Origin: Streptomyces longispororuber | GTDB lineage: Bacteria > Actinomycetota > Actinomycetes > Streptomycetales > Streptomycetaceae | Assembly (NCBI RefSeq): GCF_024448165.1 | Contig: NZ_JAMOLN010000073.1 | Location: 1 to 42,034, forward strand | Direction of reading: 5' to 3' | DNA length: 42,034 nt | Shown here: one piece after another, positions 30,272 through 37,730 of the stretch | Position numbering within the stretch: the first letter of the stretch is position 1 | Layout of the letters: each line of letters starts with the position of its first letter | Translations under genes and position numbers: made by a program | The notes under the pieces: model-generated | Told to the model about the DNA's origin: nothing | Seen by the model: the letters and a program-made list of their open reading frames with translations, nothing else | The model's database searches: none

Positions 30272-31233
30272 CCGCGCGCCGGGTCCTCGGAGTGGACTCG
30301 GGCGGCTCGGGACTGCGGCTGGCACTCGCCGACCTCGACGATCCCGGGCGGACCACGACCGCCGTGTCCCGCACTCCGGTGCGGACCTCCGCCGCAGGGA
30401 TCGACGCCGCCGACATGATGGCGCAACTACTGCCCATGGCACGGGCGTTGCTCGGTGACGACGACGCCGAGCGGCAGGCTCCGGCCGCGGTCGTCGTGGG
30501 CGCCGCCGGGATGGCCACGCTCGGAGCGGACCTGCGCGCCGAACTGCCGGGCGCGATGCGGCGCGAGCTGGACGTCGACCGGCTCGCGCTGGCCGCCGAC
30601 GGCGTGACCGCCTACGCGGGCGCGCTCGGACAGCGGCCCGGCGCGGTCGTCGCCGCGGGCACCGGGATGATCGCCCTCGGCACCGACCTCGACGGCTGGC
30701 GGCGGGCCGACGGCTGGGGCCATCTGCTCGGCGACTGCGGTGGCGGCGCCTGGATCGGACGGGCCGGGCTCGACGCGGCGATGCGGGCGTACGACGGGCG
30801 CAGCGGCGGCAGCAAGGCGCTGCTCGCGCTCGCCGAGGAGCGGTTCGGCCCGGCCGGTGACCTGCCGGGCCGGATCTATCCGCGCACGGACCGGCCCGCG
30901 GCGCTCGCCTCGTTCGCACCGGACGTGGCCGCGTGCGCGGCGGACGATCCGGTCGCGGCCGACATCCTGCGCGCCGCGGCGCGGCACATCGCCGAGGCCG
31001 CCGCGGCGGTGTGTCCCGCGCAGGGCGGTGAAGTCGCACTGACCGGCGGACTGTTCAAGATGGGCGATCCGCTGCTCGGCCCCCTGGCCGAGGAACTGGC
31101 CGGCCAACTCCCGCAGGCCACCGTGGTGCCCGCGGCCGGTGACCCGCTGCACGGTGCCCTGGTGATCGCGGGCGCCCTCGCGACGGACGGCCTGCGACTG
31201 CCCATCGACGGGCGTCTGCTGCATGTGCCGTAG
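30268..31233 (+). CDS. BadF/BadG/BcrA/BcrD-type ATPase, N-acetylglucosamine kinase-like
   Basis: A 321-residue ASKHA-fold kinase. It begins ARRVLGVDSGGSGLRLALAD (phosphate-1 loop), continues with VVAAGTGMIALGTDLDGWRR (phosphate-2 loop), GWGHLLGDCGGGAWIGRAGL (sugar contact region typical of GlcNAc kinases) and VALTGGLFKMGDPLL (adenosine motif). It is expected to phosphorylate N-acetylglucosamine or a similar amino sugar in the cytoplasm. The start GTG overlaps the ung stop by 4 bp, so translation is coupled to a DNA-repair enzyme although no functional link is obvious. Confidence 0.87.
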   Translation: MTARRVLGVDSGGSGLRLALADLDDPGRTTTAVSRTPVRTSAAGIDAADMMAQLLPMARALLGDDDAERQAPAAVVVGAAGMATLGADLRAELPGAMRRELDVDRLALAADGVTAYAGALGQRPGAVVAAGTGMIALGTDLDGWRRADGWGHLLGDCGGGAWIGRAGLDAAMRAYDGRSGGSKALLALAEERFGPAGDLPGRIYPRTDRPAALASFAPDVAACAADDPVAADILRAAARHIAEAAAAVCPAQGGEVALTGGLFKMGDPLLGPLAEELAGQLPQATVVPAAGDPLHGALVIAGALATDGLRLPIDGRLLHVP

Positions 31234-31346
31234 ACCGCCGCACCCCTGCGGACCAGGACAGTTGAGCCATCCGTAACCGATCGGACATTAGCGGACGGAT
31301 ACCGCTCAGCTGCCCCCTGACCGAACAAGGATGCCGCCCGAGCCAG

Positions 31347-31352
31347 TAGCAT
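31347..31352 (+). promoter_or_regulatory. -10 hexamer TAGCAT of the CbiX-like gene (leaderless)
   Basis: TAGCAT ends 8 nt before the ATG at 31361; no ribosome binding site is present between, so the message is probably leaderless. Confidence 0.5.
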
Positions 31353-31360
31353 GCGGCGCC

Positions 31361-32299
31361 ATGAGCTCCCCCACTGGGCCCGCTTCCGGCCTGCCTGTAC
31401 GAATGCCGCGACCCCGACAGCCCGGACGGCACCGCCGCCCGGAACCCGTGGCCGCCCCCGAGGGCGCACCGTCCCTCGTTCTCGCGGTTCCTGGCGTGCC
31501 CAGCGCCGCGACGCGCATGCTCGCCGACGAGGTCGTCAGCATCGCGCGGTCCGAGCTGCCCGGCCTGGACGCGCGGGTCGGTTTCGTCGAGGGTGAGGTC
31601 ACCGACTTCCCGATCTCGGCCGAGTTCCCCTCTCTCGCGTCCGTGCTCGCGCACGCCGCGAAGGAGCGCACCGCCCGCTACGAGCAGGCCGTCGCCGCCG
31701 GGGTCGAGGGAGTCAAGGAGCCCGAGGGGCCGGTCGCCGTCGTCGTGCCGCTCCTCGCGGGGCCCGACAACGCGCAGATCCGGCAGATCCGCCAGGGCAT
31801 CACCGACAGCCGGGTCGCCGCCGAGCTGACGGACGTCCTCGGCCCGCACCCGCTGCTCGCCGAGGGCCTGCACGTGCGGCTCTCGGAGGCCGGGCTCGCC
31901 CGCGCCGACCGGGCCCGCCTGTTCACCGTGGCCACGGCCGCGGACGGCATCATCCTCGCGTCGGTCGGCGGCGAGGAGGCGGTCCAGGCCGCCGGCATCA
32001 CCGGCATGCTGCTCGCCGCGCGCCTCGCCGTGCCGGTGATCGCCGCCGCGCTCGACGCCGAGGGGGCCGTCGCCGCGACCGCCGAGCAGCTCCGCAACTC
32101 CGGTTCGCAGCAGCTGGCGCTCGCGCCATACCTGATCGGGCCCGAGCTGGACCCGTCCGTGCTGGAGGCCGCGGCCAAGGACGCGGGGTGCGCTGCCGCG
32201 GAGCCGCTCGGGGCGTATCCGGCGATGGGGAAGCTGGCGCTGGCCAAGTACACGACGGCGCTGGGGATCACCCCCCAGCCGGTTGCCTCCGGCGGTTGA
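31361..32299 (+). CDS. CbiX/SirB-like sirohydrochlorin chelatase family protein
   Basis: A 312-residue protein made of two CbiX-like halves. After about 35 residues of disordered basic/proline sequence, the first half runs from PSLVLAVPGVPSAATRMLAD to GPVAVVVPLLAGPDNAQIR. The second half contains PHPLLAEGLHVRLSEAG, DGIILASVGGEEAVQAAG and QQLALAPYLIGPELD. CbiX/SirB proteins insert cobalt or iron into sirohydrochlorin for cobalamin or sirohaem. The usual metal-binding HGSR histidine of the N-terminal half is replaced here by VPGVPS, so chelatase activity is doubtful. No tetrapyrrole gene is nearby. Confidence 0.75.
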   Translation: MSSPTGPASGLPVRMPRPRQPGRHRRPEPVAAPEGAPSLVLAVPGVPSAATRMLADEVVSIARSELPGLDARVGFVEGEVTDFPISAEFPSLASVLAHAAKERTARYEQAVAAGVEGVKEPEGPVAVVVPLLAGPDNAQIRQIRQGITDSRVAAELTDVLGPHPLLAEGLHVRLSEAGLARADRARLFTVATAADGIILASVGGEEAVQAAGITGMLLAARLAVPVIAAALDAEGAVAATAEQLRNSGSQQLALAPYLIGPELDPSVLEAAAKDAGCAAAEPLGAYPAMGKLALAKYTTALGITPQPVASGG

Positions 32300-32355
32300 G
32301 CGGGGGGTTCGTGGGGCCCGTGGCCGGTGCTGCGGGTCCTTCGTCGTTTCCGGGC

Positions 32356-32391
32356 TCGCCCTGCGGGCTCGATCGTCGCCCTGCGGGCTCG
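32356..32391. repeat. Two 16-bp direct repeats at 20-bp period
   Basis: TCGCCCTGCGGGCTCG occurs at 32356-32371 and 32376-32391, leading straight into the 63-bp array. The segment resembles the common Streptomyces intergenic element that precedes the CGCCGGACGGGCTG sequence. Confidence 0.7.
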
Positions 32392-32392
32392 T

Positions 32393-32680
32393 CCTCAAGC
32401 GCCGGACGGGCTGGATGGTGAGCCTCGGGTGAGGCGTCGCGCGCCTTCAGACCGCCCTCAAACGCCGGACGGGCTGGATGGTGCGTACCGGGTGAGGCGT
32501 CGCGGGCTTTCAGACCGTCGCTCAAGCGCCGGACCGGCTGGATGGTGAGCCTCGGGTGAGGCGTCGCGCGCCTTCAGACCGTCCTCAGACGCCGGACCGG
32601 CTGGATGGTGAGCCTCGTGTGAGGCGTCGCGCGCCCTCAGACCGTCCTCAAGCGCCGGACCGGCTGGATGGTGTGTACCG
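32393..32680. repeat. 63-bp tandem repeat array, about 4.6 units
   Basis: Units start at 32393, 32456, 32520, 32583 and 32646 (steps 63, 64, 63, 63). Each has CCTCAAGCGCCGGACSGGCT, GGATGGTGAGCCTCGGGTGA, then GGCGTCGCGCGCCTTCAGAC. Copies differ at a few positions, and the second is most divergent (GTGCGTACC). The array fills most of the 419-bp gap between the CbiX-like and methyltransferase genes. On the minus strand the units read as a 21-residue peptide repeat, but one 64-bp step breaks the frame and no start signal is seen, so I treat it as non-coding. The single unit matches an intergenic element I recall as common in Streptomyces; a tandem expansion is less usual. Confidence 0.85.
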
Positions 32681-32718
32681 GCCCATGAGCGCGTGGAACG
32701 TCTGTACCGTCGTGGGGC

Positions 32719-33390
32719 ATGGGTGCTGACGAGGACGACGCTCTGCTGACCGAGCAGATGGCTTACTACCGGGCCCGGGCGCCGGAGTACGACCGGCCCT
32801 ACGCCGAGCGGAGCGACCTGCGGGAGTTGCTGGGGCTCGTCGACGCGTGGCCGGTCGGTGGGGACGTGCTGGAGCTGGCCTGCGGGACCGGGCAGTGGAC
32901 CGCGCTGCTCGCCGCGCGGGCGGACTCGGTGACCGCGGTCGACGCGTCCGCCGAGGTGCTGGACATCGCACGGGCGCGTGCGGAGGGGCCGGGCGTGCGG
33001 TTCGTCCAGGCCGATCTGTTCACCTGGCAGCCGCCGCGCCGGTACGACACCGTGTTCTTCGGGTTCTGGCTGTCCCACGTGCCGGCGGCGCGGCTGGCGG
33101 ACTTCTGGGCCACCGTCGATGCCGCGCTCGCGCCGGGCGGCACCGTGGTGTTCGTCGACGACGGTCCGGACGAAGCCGTGCACGAGAAGCTCGTCCCCGG
33201 CGGGTCCGGGGACACCGCGCTGCGGCGCCTCGACGACGGCAGCGAGTACCGCATCGTGAAGGTGTTCCACGAGGCCGAGGCGCTGACCGGGCGGCTCGCG
33301 GCGCTCGGCTGGTCCGTGCGGGTGCGGCCCGCCGCCGGGAGCTTCATCGTCGGGATCGCCCGGCGGCGGGCGGCCGCAGACGTCAGCTGA
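32719..33390 (+). CDS. Class I SAM-dependent methyltransferase
   Basis: A 223-residue methyltransferase with a compact core. AYYRARAPEYDRPYAERSDL at the N-terminus is followed by DVLELACGTGQWTALLAARA (SAM motif I), SVTAVDASAEVLDIARARA (motif II), YDTVFFGFWLSHVPAARLAD (motif IV) and GTVVFVDDGPDE (motif V). This is a small-molecule methyltransferase of unknown substrate. A -10-like TACCGT (32705-32710) ends 8 nt before the ATG with no ribosome binding site, suggesting a leaderless message just after the repeat array. Its 3' end overlaps the convergent lactonase-type gene by 8 bp. Confidence 0.9.
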   Translation: MGADEDDALLTEQMAYYRARAPEYDRPYAERSDLRELLGLVDAWPVGGDVLELACGTGQWTALLAARADSVTAVDASAEVLDIARARAEGPGVRFVQADLFTWQPPRRYDTVFFGFWLSHVPAARLADFWATVDAALAPGGTVVFVDDGPDEAVHEKLVPGGSGDTALRRLDDGSEYRIVKVFHEAEALTGRLAALGWSVRVRPAAGSFIVGIARRRAAADVS

Positions 33391-34426
33391 ACACCACGCA
33401 GGACGCGGCGGGCACCCGTACCGAACCCGCCCGCACCGGCACGCCCGACTCCGCGTCCACGGCGAACCAGGTGACGTCGCCGGAGCGTTCGTTCGCCGCG
33501 TAGAGGAACCGGCCCGAGGGATCGAGGGCCAGGTCGCGAGGCCAGTCGCCGCCGCACGGCACGATCGCGCGCAGGGTGGGCTGTTCGCCCGTCGGGTCGA
33601 GGGAGAACAGCGAGACGGTGTTCTCACCGCGCGTCGCGACCCACAGGAAGCGGCCGTCGGGCGCGACGACGACCTCTGAGGGGTAGGCGTCACCGGCCGG
33701 GGCGTCGGGCAGGACCTGGAGCTCGGTGAGCGGCTTCAGGGTGCCGTCGGCCGCGTCCCAGCGGCACACGGTGAGGGTCGGGGTCAGCTCGTTGAGGACG
33801 TACGCGTGGTCGCCCGCGGGGTGGAAGGCCAGGTGCCGGGGGCCCGAGCCGGGCCGCAGGGCCGTCTCGTGGTGGAGCGTGACGCGGCCGTCGCCGTCAA
33901 GGGCGCAGACCCGGACCGAGTCCGTGCCGAGGTCGACGCTCAGGGCCCAGCGGCCGCTCGGGTCCGGCAGGACCTGGTGGGCGTGCGGGGTCTGCTGGCG
34001 CTGCGGGTGGGGTCCCGAGCCGGTGTGGGCCAGCACGTCGCGGCCCGCGGGGTCCGGGGTGCCGTCGGTGCGCAGCGGCACCACGGTGACGCTGCCGGAG
34101 CCGTAGTTGGCGGTCAGGACGCGGGCGGCCTCGGGCCACACCGACAGATGGGTGGGGCCGTCGCCGTCGACGAGCGTGGGCGGTGCGGCCAGGCGCACCG
34201 GCACCGTGTCGGTGCGGAACGCGGCGACGGCGCCGTCGGTGGTCTCGCTCACCGCGTAGAGCAGTCCGCCGCCGGCCGTCAGGTACGAGGGGTCGGGCAG
34301 CACGTCCGTGGCGTCCAGGACCGTGAGCGAGCCGTCGGCCGGGTCGAGGTCCGCGGTGACGATGCCGCGGCCGCCCGCTGCCGTGAACGATCCGATGTAC
34401 GCCCGCCCTGCCTGACTGCCGCTCAC
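33383..34426 (-). CDS. Lactonase family seven-bladed beta-propeller (6-phosphogluconolactonase-like)
   Basis: A 347-residue propeller of the Lactonase/YbhE (Pgl) family. Recurrent blades show patterns such as GLLYAVSETTDGAVAAFR, RVLTANYGSGSVTVVPL, PHAHQVLPDPSGRWALSVDL, SGPRHLAFHPAGDHAYVLNE, APDGRFLWVATRGENTVSLF and WPRDLALDPSGRFLYAANE. The PHAHQV histidines and the Arg of PRHLAF are the sites usually conserved in this family. E. coli Pgl hydrolyses 6-phosphogluconolactone; many actinomycete paralogues have no proven substrate. It has no signal peptide. It lies downstream of the nitric oxide synthase on the same strand, 57 bp from its stop. Confidence 0.88.
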   Translation of the reverse strand: MSGSQAGRAYIGSFTAAGGRGIVTADLDPADGSLTVLDATDVLPDPSYLTAGGGLLYAVSETTDGAVAAFRTDTVPVRLAAPPTLVDGDGPTHLSVWPEAARVLTANYGSGSVTVVPLRTDGTPDPAGRDVLAHTGSGPHPQRQQTPHAHQVLPDPSGRWALSVDLGTDSVRVCALDGDGRVTLHHETALRPGSGPRHLAFHPAGDHAYVLNELTPTLTVCRWDAADGTLKPLTELQVLPDAPAGDAYPSEVVVAPDGRFLWVATRGENTVSLFSLDPTGEQPTLRAIVPCGGDWPRDLALDPSGRFLYAANERSGDVTWFAVDAESGVPVRAGSVRVPAASCVVFS

Positions 34427-34483
34427 TGCTTCCCCTTTCGGCGTGCGGGCCGAGTGCCCGCGCGGCCGACGGTAGCAGCGGGT

Positions 34484-35785
34484 CTAGACCAGATCGTGCC
34501 AGGGAGTGCGGCGCCGCGTCGCGATCCCCTCTTCGCCGCGGGCCCTCGCGTGCGCCTCGGGGTGGTGGACGTACGCCGGGGTGCTCTCGACGTCGTCGTA
34601 CGTGCGGTGGAAGACGCCGGTCGCGGAGCCGGAGATCGGCGGCACGATCCACGACCAGTCGGCGCCGACGGGGCGCCCGCGGGACTCCTCGCGCTCGATG
34701 TGGGTGAGGAAGCGCCGGGACTCGGTGTGGTGGTCGGTGATGGTGACGCCCGCCCGGTCGAAGGAGTGCAGGACGGAGCGGTTCAGCTCGACGAGCGCCT
34801 CGTCCTTCCACAGGGAGCGGTCGGTGCTGGTGTCGAGGCCGAGGCGGTGGGCGAGGTGGGGCAGGAGGTTGTAGCGGTCGGTGTCGGCGAGGTTGCGGGC
34901 GCCTATCTCGGTGCCCATGTACCAGCCGTTGAACGGCGCGGAGCCGTAGCAGACGCCGCCGATCTCCAGGCACATGTTGGCGAGGGCGGGGACCGCGTGC
35001 CAGCGCAGGCCGAGCTCGGACCACCAGGTGAAGTCCGGGTGTTCCAGGGGGACTTCGAGGACGGCGTCGGGGGGCAGGTCGAACCAGCGGGGCCGTTCGT
35101 GCGGGGCGCTCTGGACGACGAGGGGCAGGACGTCGAACGGAGTGCCGGGTCCGCCGCGCCAGCCGAGGCTCCGGGCCAGGGCCGTGAGGCCCGTGCCGCG
35201 CGGGTCGCCGATGACGTGGCCGCTGTGCTGGACGTATCCGGCGTAGCGGATGAGTTGTTCGTTCCAGATGCGGGGGCCGGGACGCCCGGGGCGGTCGGGC
35301 GCGAAGACGGTGATCAGCGGGCGGATCCGGCCTTCGGGCGCGGCCTCCCGCAGGTGGTCGGCGCAGGCCGCCGCGATCTCCTCGGGACGGGTGAGCCCGC
35401 GCAGGTCGCGCACGCGCAGCGAGCGCCAGTAGAGGCGGCCTATGCAGCGGTTGGCGTTGCGCCAGGCGACCCGGGCGCCGAAGACGAGTTCCTCGGTGGT
35501 GTGGGTGTACGTGCCGGTCGCGGCGAGCTCGGCCTCGACCTCGGCGAGCCGGGGTGCCGGGTCGCCGAGCTGTTCCTCGGCGTGGTGGCGGCGGACGAAG
35601 TCGGCGGCGGCGTGTGCCACGTCGCCGGGGCGCAGGGCGGTGGGCCTGCGGTGGGTGCCGGTGGCGGGGGCCGGGCAGCGGTCGTGCCGGCGCGCTTCGG
35701 CGGCGTCCCCCGGGTGCGCGTCCGTGGCGGCGGCCAGCCAGCCCTCGACCTCCTGGGCTCCGGTCCGGCGCAGGTTGCTTCGCAT
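34484..35785 (-). CDS. nos: Bacterial nitric oxide synthase, oxygenase domain
   Basis: A 433-residue NOS oxygenase with no reductase domain. The haem thiolate is Cys114 in VAWRNANRCIGRLYWRSL. The arginine-binding Glu is Glu293 in FNGWYMGTEIGARNL. ALANMCLEIGG, DHHTESRRFLTHIEREE and ADWSWIVPPISGSATGVFHR (pterin/haem edge) are all present. The enzyme oxidises L-arginine to citrulline and NO using borrowed electron donors. The N-terminus is about 50 residues longer than Bacillus NOS (haem Cys near 67). The ATG at 35785 follows GGGGG by about 5 nt and no later good start is seen. In pathogenic Streptomyces NOS (TxtD) supplies NO for thaxtomin, but no other txt gene is present here. Confidence 0.93.
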   Translation of the reverse strand: MRSNLRRTGAQEVEGWLAAATDAHPGDAAEARRHDRCPAPATGTHRRPTALRPGDVAHAAADFVRRHHAEEQLGDPAPRLAEVEAELAATGTYTHTTEELVFGARVAWRNANRCIGRLYWRSLRVRDLRGLTRPEEIAAACADHLREAAPEGRIRPLITVFAPDRPGRPGPRIWNEQLIRYAGYVQHSGHVIGDPRGTGLTALARSLGWRGGPGTPFDVLPLVVQSAPHERPRWFDLPPDAVLEVPLEHPDFTWWSELGLRWHAVPALANMCLEIGGVCYGSAPFNGWYMGTEIGARNLADTDRYNLLPHLAHRLGLDTSTDRSLWKDEALVELNRSVLHSFDRAGVTITDHHTESRRFLTHIEREESRGRPVGADWSWIVPPISGSATGVFHRTYDDVESTPAYVHHPEAHARARGEEGIATRRRTPWHDLV

Positions 35786-35848
35786 GGTGACCCCCAGCGG
35801 CTCGACGGTGGCCCGCGGCTCGCTCCCGCGCGGCCGTGGGTGGGGGAC

Positions 35849-35863
35849 CTGTCCGACGGACAG
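35849..35863. promoter_or_regulatory. Perfect palindrome upstream of the NOS gene (proximal)
   Basis: CTGTCCG-A-CGGACAG is a perfect 7-1-7 inverted repeat 64 bp upstream of the NOS start. It is a candidate operator for an unidentified regulator and does not resemble the NsrR sites in this window. Confidence 0.5.
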
Positions 35864-35901
35864 CGCCCCGGGCGTCCAATGGCGCGGGATTACCCCTGGG
35901 G

Positions 35902-35918
35902 CAGGGTGATCCACCCTG
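35902..35918. promoter_or_regulatory. Perfect palindrome upstream of the NOS gene (distal)
   Basis: CAGGGTG-ATC-CACCCTG is a perfect 7-3-7 inverted repeat 117 bp upstream of the NOS start and 39 bp beyond the proximal one. It is a candidate operator or short hairpin. The rest of the 344-bp gap (35786-36129) is GC-rich, with hairpin-prone GGGCCC runs near 36072-36092 just past the FUSC stop; I see no gene in it. Confidence 0.5.
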
Positions 35919-36129
35919 TACGTGCTCCGGGAAAGGGCCTCATTCGGGGCCGGGTTGTCCACGCCGATGCGAGACAACCACAAGTGGGCGCCGGTCGGCG
36001 GGCGGTCGGCGACGAACGGGGAGCGTGCGGAACTGTGCAGGGGCGCGTGGACCGTTTCACACGCCTGGGGCGCGGGCCGGGCCCCAGACCGGGCCCGAAG
36101 CGGAGCCCGGTGCACGACCCGGTGCGGGC

Positions 36130-37650
36130 TCAGGCCCCGGCGGCCCCGACCGGTACGCGGTTCGATCCGCGCAGCGGAACGGCCAGGTCGAGGAGGGCCC
36201 GCTCCAGGGCGTGCAGGTGCGCGAGCACCGGTTCGGCGCCGGCCGGGTGCGGGGCCACAGCCTCGTCGACGGGGCGGTGCTGCCCGCCGGTCGGTGCGTC
36301 GGTGAGCGCCTCGACGGCCGCTTCCACGCGCCAGCAGGCGGCGGCGAGGCGGGCGTCGTGGGAGGCCTCGGGGTCGGCGGCGACGGACGCCAGGCCGCGC
36401 ACCTCGCGCGCGCAGTCGTCGAGCAGTGCGAGCACCTGCCGGGCCCGGCCGCTGCGGGCCCTCATCGGGCTGAGCGGGTGGACGAGCGGGGCGAGCGAGA
36501 GCCGGACGCGGCCGAGGATCGCCTCCAGCTCGGCGACGCGCGGGGCCGGATCGGCGGCCGCGTTCCCCGCGAGGCGTGCGGCGGCCTCCGCCGTGCACGC
36601 GTGCACACAGCGCAGCGCCCGTTCGACCCAGGCGTCGGTCACCGAGTGCGTGGTCACCGGCAGCACGAGCAGCACGGCGAGCACGGCCCCCAGCGAGCCC
36701 ACGGCCGTCTCGCTCACCCGCAGGGCGAGCAGCGCCGGGTCGAGCACGCCCAGGAGTCCGTAGAGCATGCTGGCCATCACGGTCACCGCGAGCATCATCC
36801 ACGTGTACGAGACGTGCGCGGTGTAGAAGATCCCGAAGACGCCGACGGCGACGACGACCGCGGCGGCCACCGGATCGTGGTGCAGGGGCACGGCGACCGC
36901 GAAGCCCACGACGATGCCGAGCACGGTGCCCAGGAACCGCCGGAAGCCCCGTACGACCGTCTCCCCGCGCGAGGTCGTCGCCACGAACACCCACCAGGTG
37001 GCGCCCACGGCCCAGTACCACCGCTGGTCGGACAGCAACTGCCCGACGGCCAGGGCGAATCCGGCGCCCACGGTCGCCTGGACGGCCTGCCGCGTGGTGA
37101 TCCGGGCGAGCCCGGTGCCCCCGGTCGGCGGCGCGACGGCGGCGGGCGCCGGCAGCCGGAGCTCGTAGCACCACACCCCGAACCGCACGGCGGCCGCGGC
37201 GACGAGCGACAGCAGCACCGCCGCGTACAGCTCGGGGAGCTGGCCGGGCACTGTGTGCAGGAACTGCGTGGCGAAGAACATCATGAACGCGAAGACGCCG
37301 AGGGAGTGGCCGCGCGGTCCCCACCGCCGCGCGTACACCCCCGCTCCGACGACCGCGAGGAAGGCCAGGTCGCGGGCGACCGGCACGTCGTGCAGCAGCG
37401 CGGCGAGCGCGAGGACCGGAAGGCCGGCGACCGGGAGCAGGGCGGTGGTCACGGCCTGGCCGCGCACCGTCGCGTCGGTGACGGTGAACAGGGCGAGCAG
37501 CGCGGCCAGACCACCGGTGATGGCGGCCACCAGCGAGTGCCCGGCCAGTCCGCAGGCCGCGACGGCGAGCCCGATCCCGAGCACGGCCCGGCTCGCGAAC
37601 CGCAGCCGGATCCGCCCCGGGTCCGGCGCCACGAACGCCCTCTTCAGCAC
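36130..37650 (-). CDS. FUSC family membrane protein (second of two)
   Basis: A 506-residue membrane protein with two six-helix-like hydrophobic blocks. The first contains LVAAITGGLAALLALFTVTD. The second includes RQAVQATVGAGFALAVGQLL, WYWAVGATWWVFVATTSRGE and GFRRFLGTVLGIVVGFAVAV, the FUSC signature region. A soluble helical tail of about 130 residues follows. It is only distantly like the first FUSC protein in the window. Family members export aromatic or weak acids. GTG at 37650 is chosen: it is the first start that gives the conserved N-terminus (LKRAFVAPDPGRIRLRF), although GTG codons exist upstream. It lies upstream of the NOS gene on the same strand, but 344 bp separate them. Confidence 0.87.
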   Translation of the reverse strand: MLKRAFVAPDPGRIRLRFASRAVLGIGLAVAACGLAGHSLVAAITGGLAALLALFTVTDATVRGQAVTTALLPVAGLPVLALAALLHDVPVARDLAFLAVVGAGVYARRWGPRGHSLGVFAFMMFFATQFLHTVPGQLPELYAAVLLSLVAAAAVRFGVWCYELRLPAPAAVAPPTGGTGLARITTRQAVQATVGAGFALAVGQLLSDQRWYWAVGATWWVFVATTSRGETVVRGFRRFLGTVLGIVVGFAVAVPLHHDPVAAAVVVAVGVFGIFYTAHVSYTWMMLAVTVMASMLYGLLGVLDPALLALRVSETAVGSLGAVLAVLLVLPVTTHSVTDAWVERALRCVHACTAEAAARLAGNAAADPAPRVAELEAILGRVRLSLAPLVHPLSPMRARSGRARQVLALLDDCAREVRGLASVAADPEASHDARLAAACWRVEAAVEALTDAPTGGQHRPVDEAVAPHPAGAEPVLAHLHALERALLDLAVPLRGSNRVPVGAAGA

Positions 37651-37696
37651 GTTGCCCCGCCCCTTCCGCACCTGAGATGCGCCACGACATGAGAAA

Positions 37697-37730
37697 GGCG
37701 CCGCGGAGATCCCTGGGGATCCGCAGCGCC
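37697..37730 (-). terminator. Hairpin terminator downstream of the SHOCT gene
   Basis: On the minus strand GGCGCTGCGGATCC, a CCAG loop and GGATCTCCGCGGCGCC form a long imperfect stem followed by TTTCTC. It is about 150 nt past the SHOCT gene stop and 47 nt before the FUSC start, insulating the two. Confidence 0.6.

Noticed and set aside
32268..32680. 21-residue peptide repeat encoded on the minus strand of the 63-bp array
   Set aside because: The unit length is a multiple of three, but one 64-bp step shifts the frame, there is no ribosome binding site, and the unit is a known type of non-coding repeat.
32356..32680. CRISPR array
   Set aside because: The repeats are contiguous 63-bp tandem units without unique spacers, and there are no cas genes.
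34484..35785. Thaxtomin-type pathogenicity locus
   Set aside because: NOS is the only txt-like component; there is no P450 TxtE, no TxtA/B synthetase and no TxtR in the window.
33806..36763. 985-residue plus-strand open frame
   Set aside because: It runs antisense through the lactonase, NOS and FUSC genes, each of which has clear family motifs on the minus strand.
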